A DNA stretch of 64,000 bases from Taxawa tesnikishii (nom. ined.) (Eukaryota; Ascomycota; Dothideomycetes; Dothideales): contig JAPDRO010000015.1 of the NCBI GenBank assembly GCA_030247885.1, positions 737,509-801,508 of the forward strand, written 5' to 3'. Below are positions 1 to 10,888 of the stretch, one piece after another. Made by a program: the position numbers and the translations under genes. A model generated the notes under the pieces. The model was not told the origin of the DNA, made no database searches, and saw nothing but the letters and a program-made list of their open reading frames with translations. The number at the start of each line of letters is the position of its first letter. Position 1 is the first letter of the stretch.

Positions 1-1289
1 CCAGTATCCAGATCGCTGTTCTGGGTGTCGCACCCCTCTTCTGGAAGCCTCTATCTCACCGCTACGGCCGTCGTCCAATCTGGCTCATCTCCACGATTTG
101 TAGCTTAGTCTGCAACATTGGATGCGCCGAGTCCCCCAACTATGCTAGCACCGCTGTCTGCAGAGCTCTTGTGGCCTTCTTCATTTCCCCGGCTGCTGCC
201 ATCGGCAGCGCTATAGTCATGGAAACCTTCTTCAAGAAGGAGAGAGCTCGCTACATGGGTATCTGGACACTCATGGTAACTTGTGGTGTCCCATTGGGAG
301 GCTTCATCGGCGGATTCATCGCCCAACACCTTGGCTACCGTTGGATATACTGGATCTTGGTCATCGTACGTGCATCGATGTTTCTGGGTCATATTAACAT
401 ACTGACCTGCAACGTCTAGATCAACGGTGTCCAGTTCGTCCTTTACGTCTTCTTTGGACCGGAAACCCGCTACATAAGGAAGGGTGTTGAGCATCACGGT
501 TCCACAATCAAGCAGGAGTACATGACCTTCGGCCGCATCGACCCAACGCCATTGAGGTTTTACGACTTCATTCAGCCGCTCAGCATGGTGAAATACCTTT
601 CTGTGGTCATTCCTGCTGTTGCCTACGCCATGGTGTTCCTCATGAGCAGTGTCCTCGTTACAGTGGAGATTCCACAACTGTTCGGGGAGGCCTTCCATTT
701 CAACGCGCAGCAATTGGGCCTTCAGTTCCTCGCCATCATTATTGGAAGTGTCATCGGTGAGCAACTCGGTGGCGTCTTGAGCGACAAGTGGATGACTCTC
801 CGAGCTCGCAAGGGCGCTCGTCCTCCACCGGAGTACCGCTTGTGGCTCAGCTACATTGGGTTCATCTTGGCCATCGTTGGCTATGTTGTTTTCCTTGTCC
901 AAACAAAGAACGCCGGCACTCACTGGAACATCACACCTCTCGTTGGTGCAGCGATCGCTGCTGCAGGTAACCAGATCGTTACGACGGTCCTGATCACCTA
1001 CGCTGTCGACTGCCACCACGAAGAGGCTGCTAGTATCGGTGTATTCATCACCTTTGTAAGGCAGATATGGGGTTTCATCGGCCCATTCTGGTAAGCCTCC
1101 CGCAACAATACGATTATACGCTTGGTGTTAACGTGCAACAGGTTCCCTTACATGTTCGAAAACTGCGGTCTGGTCATCAGTGCTGGAATTGGTGTCGCCT
1201 TGATGGCCGGAGTCAGCGCACTCCCCACTGTGCTTCTTCAGTGGCGCGGACAGTCGTGGCGCATGAAGCACGCAGATTACGTGCAGTAA
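1..1289 (+). CDS. MFS transporter, DHA1-like, 5' end outside window
   Basis: A proton-driven major facilitator that would move small molecules or drugs across the plasma membrane. The visible part starts mid-protein in frame 3. It contains the loop RYGRRPIW that matches the conserved MFS A-motif region, followed by many hydrophobic helices. Three exons are visible: 1-365, 420-1090 and 1142-1289. The introns at 366-419 and 1091-1141 have GT and AG ends and both keep the frame. The stop is TAA at 1287-1289. The central loop (about 470-590) and the stretch SDKWMTLRARKGARPPPEYR fit the cytoplasmic loop region of fungal DHA1 transporters. The N-terminus and first helices lie upstream of the window. 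Substrate cannot be told. The family call is firm, the subfamily is inferred. Confidence 0.85.
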
Positions 1290-2707
1290 ATGCTCTTCAA
1301 CGTCTTCAAGACAGAAGGTTGGCTGTGCTTGTGCAACGATATCGTTTCACGGTCTCATGTGACATTTTTCCATAGTTTCAATATGTACATGATTCGCAAA
1401 ACCACAACGTCTGTTCCCAATCAGCTGAATCCATCCACGATTTTCGCGTCCACGGCCGCACATTGGCCGCAGTCGAGCGATTGCCGTCCTGCCCACCGGA
1501 TCCCCTCCGGAACGCCACCGCCATTGCCCAGAGAATGAGCTCCGTCGTCGTTGCCGACCCGTTAGGCTGCCAAGTCGGTCACCACTCGCGTCGGCAGCTG
1601 AGGACGGGAGTCGTAACGGCGAACCTGGTCCGGTCTGCTCATCTCCTCCCTCCCCCTTTCCCCCGTCCAACACTGCGGGCTGCGTAAACGGTTCGGGGTT
1701 CGGTTCGCCCTGTGTCTTGGCTGCAAGCACTTCTGGCTCCACTTCCACACGGTTACCGGGGAGTCGCAGACTCTTCTTTATATCCCGGCTTTCTGGTGAA
1801 GGAGTTGCGTGGGTACGGGCTTCTTCTCCACCGCAAGAGTGCGGGATGAAATCTGTGGGCGCTGGGTTCCGATGTGGTGGCCTTGTGGTGGGGAAGGGGG
1901 CCGGCCGCAGATCGGCTTCGACTGGGAAATGAGAGCTCAAGAAGACAGGGGAGGGTCCTCGGAATTTTCCGAGATGTTATGACAGGGATTGTGGGAGGTA
2001 TTCTTGGCTCACGTCTTGGTGACTGGGTGGCAGCAGTCGTTCCTTTGTACTCTTCGCCGCTGACGTGAAATGGTGTTTTGGGGTCCAGTTCGTCTTTTTG
2101 CTTCTTGTTCGGGCGTTCTAACGGTTGTCAGTAAGTACATTGTTCCCAAGGCGGGGAGAGGTGTCTGGGGCCGGACTCTTGAGTGCTCGTTAGGGCCGGT
2201 ATGGGGTTGCAGCAACCGAGTATGCTCAGTCTGTATACGTCGCTCTTCTCTCCTGCTCACTCTCCGACAGCGGCTCGAGTTGACCAAGATACACACTTTT
2301 CGCTTACTGACTGCTGGCTCGTCTTTCCAGTAGCAAAAGTCACTCTTGTCATCTTGCGTGGGGCAAGGACGGAGATATATCAGACAGGAGAGAAGAGGTA
2401 CGAACAAAACCCGAGTTCGCTTGTATCGTCCATCAGAAAAATATCATCTGTAGTCCGGAAGGGAATATGCTTGACGGTGGCCCATTCGGTGGCATACCAC
2501 AACGACGTAGGTGAAGACAACTCCCAAAGTCCGTACGCTGCGGTCGAGCGATGATGCAGCGGATCCATGAGTAGCTGGTAGGTTGTTTCCCAATGACCGA
2601 TTCTCATCTCGTGTACGTATGAAAAGGCATATAAGGCTCCTCGACTTTCACTGCTACTCAACCTTCCAAAATCGGTGCAATCTGAGGGCATTCATCCACG
2701 TTCCAAC
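1290..2707. other. intergenic, no supported gene
   Basis: This holds the 3' flank of the transporter and the 5' flank of the SDR pseudogene. A GC-rich part (about 1420-1950) gives long open frames on both strands. Their translations are low-complexity Pro/Arg/Gly strings without recognisable motifs. I see no RNA gene or repeat. Confidence 0.5.
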
Positions 2708-3500
2708 ATGTCTCGTTTCCAAAGGAAAAGTTGCACTCATCACCGGTGGCTCTCAAGGCATCGGAGCTGCCACTGCTCAGGCGCTGGCCGTAGAAGGATG
2801 CACTGTCGTCGTTAGCTACTCGTCCAACGAGGCGGCTGCGGAAGAAATCGTTAGAGAATTTGGGCACAAGCAGGTCGTTGCCATCGAAGCGGACGCCGGC
2901 AGCATCCCCGTGATCGAAGGCCATGTCAAAGAGACCGTTAAGCGCTTCGAAAAGATTGATGTTCTCATTGCCGGCGCTGCCGTGCTGCCTATGAAGGAGT
3001 TGACAGACACGAAACCGAGAAGCTCTACGATCCGGCCATGGCGCTCAACGTCAACGGATAATTTTTCCTGGTTCACGTGCGTCTTACTCTCAGACCATTT
3101 GCTGCCTTGTATACTGAAACTCGCGCACAGAGAGCCGCGTCACACATGGCCCCTGGCTCGCACATCGTCCTCTTCTCCACAACACAATGCTACAATTCGG
3201 CAGTCGCACCCGCTTAACTCTTGTACAACATGCCAAAAGGCGCCATCGAGCAGATGACACGCGTACTAGCCAAGGATCTCGACCGGAAGGAGGATCGCGT
3301 CAACTGCGTTGCCCCAAATCCCACTGTGACATCGATGTTTTTTCAAAGGCAAGATCCAGCAGCTGCTCGACACTATCGCCGACTGGAGCCCTCACAATCG
3401 AATCGGAACCCCAGAGGAGGTTGCTGAGACGGTTGTCTATCTCAGTTCTGCTCAGTGGGTTAGTGGACAGGTTGTCAGGGTCAACGGGGCGTTGGTATGA
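2708..3500 (+). pseudogene. short-chain dehydrogenase/reductase pseudogene
   Basis: Remnant of a classical NAD(P)-dependent SDR of about 250 residues. Visible are the Rossmann motif TGGSQGIG, a DVLIAGAA segment (NNAG region), the active-site region with a YNMPKGA segment (Tyr-x3-Lys) and the C-terminal RVNGALV ending in TGA at 3498-3500. The frame is broken several times. An extra A near 2721 separates the start ATG from the Rossmann motif. A small indel lies near 3010, an in-frame TAA at about 3058, another TAA just before the YNMPK segment, and an extra A near 3344. One intron (about 3079-3130) can still be traced. The number and mix of lesions means a true pseudogene, not a splice issue. 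It lies tail-to-tail with the monooxygenase downstream, so both may once have belonged to one oxidative pathway (inference). Confidence 0.8.
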
Positions 3501-4256
3501 GTTTGTTCGGGCGCATGAGGTCCTCTTGAGCTATCACAGGGGAGAGCTACGTGTCCTCCAAATCTCGAGAATGTTGCCGAGCTAAACAGCGGCGCTGCGT
3601 CAGTCAGACAGAACAAAGAAGACCGCCTTAGTCGTAGCGACGTTGTATGTCTATGCGAACGCTAGCAAGATCCAGGGTTTAGTCATTGTAGCTAAAGGTA
3701 CACCAAATCTTCAAAGACTCGCGGGCCTGCGACTTGCTCAGCGTCTTGCCTTTACGACCTTGCGTACGACGCAGGAACACCGTTGTCTCGGATAGCTTGT
3801 CTCCAATGGGGTAGGGTCCTACGGAATCTCGACAGGCTACAGGTTCAGATGTTCGTGTTGAGAGTTTTGGTAAGCACCACCTCAATGCTACAGAGAAGCC
3901 GGATATCAAACTTGGCGGCAGGCGGGACGCTATTCAAGCACATTCTATGGTATCGATGAGTACAGGATCCGGCTGCGCCCCCATACAACCACAGCCCCGC
4001 CTGCTTGACCTAAATTCTCGCGTTCGCTCAGTACAACACACATCTTCAGTGCCTCCAGATACTGGACACAAGCCATACAGTTCCAACTTCCGCGGTGTGG
4101 CCTTCTAACGCCTCACAGCAGCCATGACCTTTCGCCCATACTCGAGCACCAAGGCCCGCAGATCTCTGCATCCCGACTTGACCGTCACACCTTCCCTTCT
4201 AGCCCAATACGTCCCCGCCACTACAAACGCCAGCGCCAGCATCCTCGTCATCGCTC
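3501..4256. other. intergenic between convergent SDR pseudogene and monooxygenase
   Basis: No independent gene seen. Positions 4105-4256 read on the minus strand look like a frame-shifted C-terminal tail of the monooxygenase (a hydrophobic stretch followed by basic residues). See the monooxygenase entry. Confidence 0.5.
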
Positions 4257-6002
4257 TCAACCTCCAACTCCAAACCCCTTGCTCGTGTAGCTGATATCCC
4301 AATCCCTCCAGATCGGACGCATGCACCTCCAGGTAAAGTACGGCTGGCTGTAGGGATACATGGTACTATTCCAGCCATCGGGAGTCTTGTACCAGGACTG
4401 GCATCTGTTATCCATAAACACCGTCTTGCTCAGCGCCTCTTGGATATCTCGAGTATACTTGATTTCGGCGGACTGCTTGACCTCGACGGTCTCCACCTCG
4501 CCCCTGAGGATGGGCTTGATGAACTTGAGCGCGTACTGCACCATGTTCTCCGTCGCGAGGATGACGCTGCTGTGCCCCGTCGCGGTGTTCGGTCCGAAGA
4601 TGATGAAGAAGTTCGGGAACCCGTCCATGGCCGTGCCCTGGTATGCCTGCGGTCCGCCACGCGCGTCCATCTCGGTGACCAGGTCGACGCCTCCGCGGCC
4701 CGTGACCGCGAGCGGATGCAACCACTTCGTCACATCAAAGCCGTTTGCGAGCACGATGACATCGGCCGGGATCTCCCTCTGTTCCTGGCTCACGGCGGAG
4801 TCGGTTTTCTTGGGGTCTGGGTAGGTGCGGCCGGGACCTAGGGTCACGGTGCGTGGCCAGACGGATGTCAGAGGGAGCGTTGTGAGCTCGACTCTAGGGT
4901 CGGATAGGGCGGGGAACCAGGTCGCGTCGAAGATGCGACGTTTGCAGCCGACGCCGTAGTCGGGCGTTAGCATCTCGTGATACTTCTCCGGCACTGTGCG
5001 CTTCATGTGGGCCAGTAGTTCTGCCTCGCGCTTTCATGGGGTAGCTATTAGCCGGACAGAAGTTTCAAGGCTCGGGTGAGGATGAGCTGCTCACCTTTGC
5101 GCGCGCTTTCTCATTCTCCGGCCCCCGCCGAACAGAGCCCATGACTGCTCACCGCCTTGGTATGCCGCGAACCGCATGAGGGTGTTGAGTCCGGGTACAT
5201 TTGGCAACAGCCTCGGCGCCCACTTGCTCCAACCCTCTTCTCCACCCGGAGGAACGGGCCTCTTCTCAACCCACGGCGGGCTTCTCATCAGCTGGGTAAC
5301 GCTCTTCGCGCCATAGTCCTTTGTGAGTTTGGGTACAAACTGCGCGGCAGAGCAACCCGTTCCGACAACCACGACATTCTTATCTTTGAGATCGACGCTG
5401 TAGTCCCAGCGCGCCGAATGGAATATCTGGCCCTGGAACATTTCTTTGCCAGGAATATTCTCCGGCCAGCCCTTGGGCTCCACCAACCCGCCAACAGCAG
5501 AGCACACGATCTTTGCTTTGACCACCTCAGTGTGTTCGACGACCGCCTCTTCGCCTTTATCCACCATGACCTTCCTCCGATCCTTCTCCGACATATCCCC
5601 TACGCCCGGCATCAGATGCCTCAGTCTGACTTCCCATACCTTTTCTCCTTCATTCCAGTTGCATCCCGCGACGTCCACGTCGCACTCGATGCATCGCCGA
5701 ATCCCAAACTTATCCACGACCTCGTTCAGATAGGTCACGATCTCCTTCCCGCCGGGGTGGAAGCTCGTCCACCGCGGGTTCGGCGCGAAGCTGAACGAGT
5801 AGAAGATGGCGGGGACATCGCAGGCGACGCCGGGGTAGCGGTTTATGTGCCAGGTGCCGCCGATTCCGGATTGGCGGTCTACGATGCGGATATCCGAGGC
5901 TGGTAGGGAGAGCTTCTGGCGCAACTGAGCGCCCATGGCTATCCCGGACACGCCGGCGCCGATGATGAGGACGGGGATGGTGGAGTGCTTGTCCGCGTCC
6001 AT
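4257..6002 (-). CDS. Baeyer-Villiger-type flavin monooxygenase, reading frame possibly broken
   Basis: FAD- and NADPH-dependent enzyme that would insert oxygen next to a ketone (or hydroxylate a substrate). Seen: N-terminal Rossmann motif GAGVSG (residues about 16-21), GGTWHINRYPGVACD, the Baeyer-Villiger fingerprint FQGQIFHSARWD, a second nucleotide site GTGCSAAQ, and VLANGFDVTKWLHP in the C-terminal half. Exon 1 (6002-about 5095) and exon 2 (about 5020-4257) cannot be joined in frame at the donor at 5094 that family similarity favours. A canonical alternative (5152 to 5021) is in frame but drops about 20 conserved residues. The frame also slips near the 3' end: the ORF stops at 4257, while family-like tail sequence continues in another frame to 4105. 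Each problem needs one missing base, in a G run (about 5120) and a T run (about 4275). So this is either a young pseudogene or carries assembly indels. The ATG at 6002 has a good context. Confidence 0.75.
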
Positions 6003-6190
6003 GGCGAGTGGACTGTTTTGAACTGTTACTAGAAGAGATGTGTATAAATGTGGAACGAGAGAGTAAAAGAAAAGCAGCTAGTCCAGGTCTTGTGCAGCTA
6101 AGTGGAGGGAAGGTCCCCAGCACTGTACAATTGCTAATGAGAGAGGAAGAGGAGACGGAGAAGGAGAATGAGAAGGAGGCTCATGACTAG

Positions 6191-6220
6191 CAGGTCAGGT
6201 CAGGTCAGGTCAGGTCAGGC
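6191..6220. repeat. pentamer tandem repeat (CAGGT)6
   Basis: Six head-to-tail copies of CAGGT, the last ending CAGGC, about 190 bp upstream of the monooxygenase ATG. Simple slippage-type repeat, possibly promoter-proximal. Confidence 0.95.
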
Positions 6221-8112
6221 AAGGAGAAATCCTACAGTACCTGTCTATGTCCGTTACACCCGAGGGAAGAGGAAGAGGAGGTCTGACGATGCCTCCACGG
6301 TTAGAGATCTACATGGAGCTTTCCCCGCACCGGAGCTTCATTCACCTTGCGGCCGTGCCCATGTCCCAAGACTCCGAGCTGCTTGGCTCGGCAGAGTTTC
6401 CGCATATGTAATCGTACATGTTGAAAGCAGAAAGACTTGCGAGCACAGCTTCCAAGCCCTTATCAGCTGTGCATGGAAGAGACGTGGACTTGTATGCACG
6501 AACTGTCTGACGTGACTATTGCCAAACTGTCCATGACGAGAACAACATTGTTTGATTATCATGAGCGTCAGACCGACTAGGACTAGAATAAGCATTATGA
6601 TTGCAGGGTTGCGTGTGCACTGCCCTTCTCCACCCCCATGGATCCCTCACTAACCGTTGCCCTCAACAAGCCTGCCAGTCTCCGTCCCTAAACCGCCCCA
6701 GCTGCAGCACCTTTGCGTTTCGACTGACACGCTGTTGGACTTGTCTGCCCGCAGTGTCTCCTTCTCGTGCACGCGGGTAACTTGCTGGGCGTCGACGTTG
6801 CCCTCATTCATAGTCGAGGTCTGCCCACAGTGCAAGATGGAGCCAAATGCTGCAGGCGTGTTGTGTCCAGTAACTGGTAGCCGTGACCGCTGAGGTCGAC
6901 AGCGGCTGAATCCTCTTCAAGAGCTCTTACATATGCACCTGGAGGATCCAAGCTAACGAAGACGATAAGGACTGATTTGCGGCAGGAGGAACCCCAGAGA
7001 GTGCATATGGAGTGCTAAATGTCTATGGAAGCGTAGATATCAACTGTTCCCGCCTGCAACCGAGGGGAATACACTCTTCATCCCGAGCAGATATCGATCC
7101 AATTCTCTCGATCTCAACCAGCGGCTGGTTTGGCCCAAGAGGCAACTGACAGCTTTACATAGGACAAGGATGCATAGCGTTGACCGAGCGGCGAGGTTAT
7201 GTACTCGAGATCGAACAACCCATAAGGCCAGCCCAGCATGTAAGAGGCTTCCAACCTCGAGAGCATGCTGTAACCCAATCAATGGAACGAGGGATAGGCC
7301 AATCTGGAGCCTACTAGCTGATGGCCGCGCGATCGGGGAGCCTGGTGCATGGCTACACGAAAGGACTTTCTTCTGCTTTGATGGATCGAGAGAGGCTTTT
7401 GCAACCAAGCTCAGGCAGTGATCCGGAGGATACCAAGTACGCCAATTGCCAGAAGTTGGAGAAGGATCGATTTGTGGTAAGACGGGCTATTGCGAGATTC
7501 CACCCGAGCAAATGCAGGTAAGCGCTAAGCTGCCGTCTGTATTTCCTAACCGCTTAACAAGAAGACGAGTAACAAGAGCACGAGAGCAATTCTACAACGC
7601 TTCGTGTTCCGGTGTTGCCCTGCAGTTCGGCTCCGCAGTGGATTCTCCGACGTTTGTCGATCTCCCGTCCACCTGCCCATTTGCCATAACCTCGTACGTC
7701 TCTGATCTTCCCCGTTCAGTTGATCAACGTTCAAGGCGTCCGAGTATGACAGCACCAAGCAAGTTGTAGCCTCGCCATGACTGGATAAGCTTTAGGAGCC
7801 ACGACTACCCCCTGTTCCGGAAGCAGGGTAGCAGTGCTTCCTGCGCATTCGACTTGACGTACGCTCGACAATCCATACGCAATCTGCATGTGATTGACCT
7901 ATTTCACACCTAGACAGGGCTGTTTGAATCCAAAGAAGGCACGATGGACCCGGAGGTACGCATCAAGACGTGTGCTAGTGGCCTCGTCTTGAGCTTGGAC
8001 CCTTGTTGGTTGCAAGCATCTGGTCAACTCGTCTATTTGAGCAGCCTCCTATACCCTCTTTCGCTATCATTTCCCTTTCTCCAGTCCAGTTGCTCATTCG
8101 AAACTCTTCACT
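6221..8112. other. intergenic, no supported gene
   Basis: Normal base composition. Open frames on both strands stay below about 120 codons, and their translations show no domain or hydrophobic pattern I recognise. A CT-rich stretch just before 8113 fits the 5' UTR of the next gene. Confidence 0.5.
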
Positions 8113-9082
8113 ATGCAATCCCTCCCTCCATCTCCGCCTCACTCTCCAGATGGCTCGCTCAAGCCATCTTCAACCAACTACCTCATCACCGGTGCAAATC
8201 GAGGACTAGGGCTCGGTCTCACTTCCGCCCTCTTACAACGTCCGGACACCGTTGTCGTAGCTGCCGTCCGGGACCCCGACCACAGAGACGCGTTCGACTT
8301 TTCTAGCCTATCAACGGCTCCAGGCTCGCGGGTCCTAGTCGTCAAGATCGACTCACAGTCCCAGACGGACCCATTCACAGCGGCACAACAACTACAAACA
8401 GTTCACAACATCTCGCACCTCGATGTCGTGATCGCCAATGCCGGCATAGGCAAATACTACGGGCCGACAGTCACAACGCCCATTGCCGAGTTTCAATCGC
8501 ATCTGCAGGTCAATGCGATTGCGCCCATGACTCTGTTCCAGGCTTTGTGGCCACTGTTGCAGCGCGCACACTCGACGCCAAAGTTCATCGCCATCAGTAG
8601 TCGATTGGCCAGTATCGAACAACTGGACTTCTGGGCGAGTCTGCCCGGCGATGCTCTGGGTAGTTATATGCCTGCTGCTCCGTATGGTAGCAGCAAAGCG
8701 TGTTTGAATTATCTGCTTCGCAGACTGCATTTTGAGCATGAAAATCTCATTGCATTTCCGCTGAGCCCTGGGTAAGTCGCGAAGAGGGATTGGGGGTTTG
8801 CCAAGGCTTACTCGGGCTGATGGCTAATGTTCGGTGTTGCAGTTGGGTGCAGACGGAACAGGGGGATATTGGCGCGGCTCAGAGGGGTATGAAGAAGGCT
8901 CCTGTTACAATTGATGACAGTGTAAGCGGCATGTTGGACAAGGTAAGAAGACTGTTCCTCCGTTCTTCCTGAACTTGAGCCCAAAGCACAAGGCTGACAG
9001 ATGCCCGCAGATCGACAATGCCACGAAACAGGATACGTCAGGAAGGTTCCTGTCTTTCGATGATGCTGAGTACCAATGGTAG
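8113..9082 (+). CDS. short-chain dehydrogenase, nor-1-like (intact)
   Basis: NAD(P)H-dependent ketone or aldehyde reductase of the SDR family, 276 residues, cytosolic. Exons 8113-8771, 8843-8942 and 9011-9082 join in frame through GT-AG introns of 71 and 68 nt. Motifs: dinucleotide-binding TGANRGLG near residue 27, IANAG near 107, the catalytic Ser in ISSRLAS near 157, and the Tyr-x3-Lys pair in YGSSK near 194. The C-terminal exon resembles the short tail of the norsolorinic acid ketoreductase-like (nor-1/C-factor) group. That group includes secondary-metabolite reductases, but no polyketide synthase or other backbone enzyme is visible here, so a pathway cannot be assigned. The other SDR at 2.7 kb is a different sequence, not a copy. 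Confidence 0.88.
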
Positions 9083-9471
9083 TCAAGCTGGCCGTACTGT
9101 GTAGGCGTACGACATGTTGAAATCAGCCCTCATCCTAATCTTACATCGTGTGTGACGTTTCAGTAGGTACCAAAGATCTCACTGTAGGTTGTAGGCTCCA
9201 GTTCCAGTACAGACACGCCGTCGCTCATGGTTCTGACCTCTTCCTCTTTAATCATTATCGGAGAAACTGTGGCAGAACTTACAAACTTGCCTCCTTGTTC
9301 GATCCGCCCCGCATTTTGGACGCGTCGGTTCTACTCGCAGAGCACTCAGCAGAAGCTTCGAAGCAGTGGTCTCGACGACACCATTGTATGGAAAGTACTC
9401 GAAGCATGAATGCATGAACAGATTGTTACACTCTACCAGAACGGCTTTTGCGGTCGACCGCAGGACACCAT

Positions 9472-10785
9472 CTACTTCCAGGTAGGCTCCAATGGTGGAA
9501 TGGCGTTCTTAACCAGCATCTCAGCGTACGCTTCGAACCACAAACCAGCATCAGGAGCTCCAGCCATCCCACAGGCACCGTCACTTTCACCTCCCGGCTT
9601 GATCCAGACGATACTGTCGACGTTGGTGTTGTTGGTGTTCGTGGTCGGTACGTGACCAAAACTAGGACGTGTCAGCCATGCAGAGCAAAATGGTCACATT
9701 ATCATTTAAAAGTACATACCCGGCTGGGCTAACGTTGCACCAATCGCCCCACTCCTCTCTTGCGCCTGGGTACGCAACTCGGCCTTGGTCAACGATGAAG
9801 TGTGCAGGGAGTGAGTAGTTGGTCAAGTGCGGTGAGAGCACATTGACATAATGGAAGTTATCGTATGCGTTGCTATACTGATCGTACGGTTCGCGAACGG
9901 TTGCGACGTAAGGGTTCTGGCAAACCATCAGCGAAGGACCCGGGCTCGCACGAAGACGGACGAACTTACATAATTCGATACGTTGATCGAAAATCCTCGG
10001 ATCGTGGCGCCCTTGGTCATGTTCTGCGCCATCTGGATGACCTTGGAAAATTCCTTTGCAGCTGCGCATGAGTAGTTTGCTGTCAGTCTTCTATCCATGT
10101 CAAAACGTAAACCCCTGATAGTCTTACTGGGTTCAAGGTTTCCATCCCAGCCCAACCAACCACCATGGGCTGCATCAACGTATAGCGCCACATTCTTGAA
10201 CTGGAGCTGGCTGATCGCATATGCTATCCCTTCTTCATACACAGGCCCAGCAGTCGCACACTTTTGAATGGCCTGGTTTGTCACCACGTTTCCCAATGAG
10301 TCTGGCTCGAGGACAATCGCGAAGGTCAGATCCGAGCCTTTACGGACGGCCTTGGCAAACTTGTCAACGAACTCCTTTTTGTACCTCGCCAGACCGTTCT
10401 GCGCAATCGATAATTCGCCAGCCGATTCACCAGCCGAGCAATCTCGGTCTGGGAGGTTGTACAAAACCAATTCGACAATTTGCGGCTTGCCCGTCTTACG
10501 CTTGGCTTCGCGGGCTTCACTGATAGCCAAGTCGATGTCCGGAAGGTTACTAATGCTAGAGATCCAGACGAAGGTTCCTGTACGCTGGACGGTTCGGGTG
10601 CGCGCCGCGTTGAGCGTGTCCCCTTGTGTGAGGAACGCTTTGACAGTTTGGTCCAGTTTTGCCGCATACTTGGAGTTGGCGTAGTATTGCTTGCCGACGA
10701 ACGGGTTTACATCGTTGGCTGTAGTAGGTGCAGCTGTCGCTAGGAGGGCGCAAGACAAGCCCGCGAGAAGGGAGATTGTATGCAT
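9472..10785 (-). CDS. secreted glycoside hydrolase family 6 cellulase
   Basis: Inverting beta-1,4-glucanase or cellobiohydrolase acting on cellulose outside the cell, 378 residues. Four exons (10785-10128, 10061-9970, 9916-9720, 9661-9472) join exactly in frame. A signal peptide covers about residues 1-18 (hydrophobic LLAGLSCALLATAA). GH6 hallmarks are in order: YNLPDRDCSAG with the catalytic Asp region, VLEPDSLGN, VDAAHGGWLGW, and the C-terminal block IVWIKPGGESDG with its Asp. There is no family 1 carbohydrate-binding module or Ser/Thr linker, so this is a catalytic-domain-only enzyme, shorter than the two-domain CBHII type. It is convergent with the SDR gene, with 389 bp between stops. Whether it acts as endo- or exo-glucanase depends on active-site loops I cannot judge. 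Confidence 0.93.
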
Positions 10786-10880
10786 CGTTGGAGGTCAAGA
10801 AGCTAGAAAGCAGAGAAGAGAGTTAGACGAAGATGTACGATGCCTACAAGGAAGAGATAGAAAGTGCAGCGCCGTCCGCC

Positions 10881-10888
10881 TTTTATAC
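10881..10888 (-). promoter_or_regulatory. TATA box of the GH6 gene
   Basis: On the minus strand the sequence reads TATAAAAG, about 95 bp before the ATG at 10785, followed by a purine-rich leader. Spacing and sequence fit a core promoter of a strongly expressed secreted enzyme. Inferred by position. Confidence 0.6.

Noticed and set aside
105-1019. 304-codon minus-strand ORF opposite the first transporter
   Set aside because: Shadow of the real plus-strand gene; its translation is acidic, without domains, and spans the transporter's intron.
1347-1940. 197-codon minus-strand ORF in GC-rich intergenic DNA
   Set aside because: Low-complexity Pro/Arg/Gly composition, no motif, overlapping long frames on the other strand, and no fungal promoter features.
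8178-8739. Minus-strand ORFs within the intact SDR
   Set aside because: Complement frames of a gene whose three exons join exactly and keep all SDR motifs.
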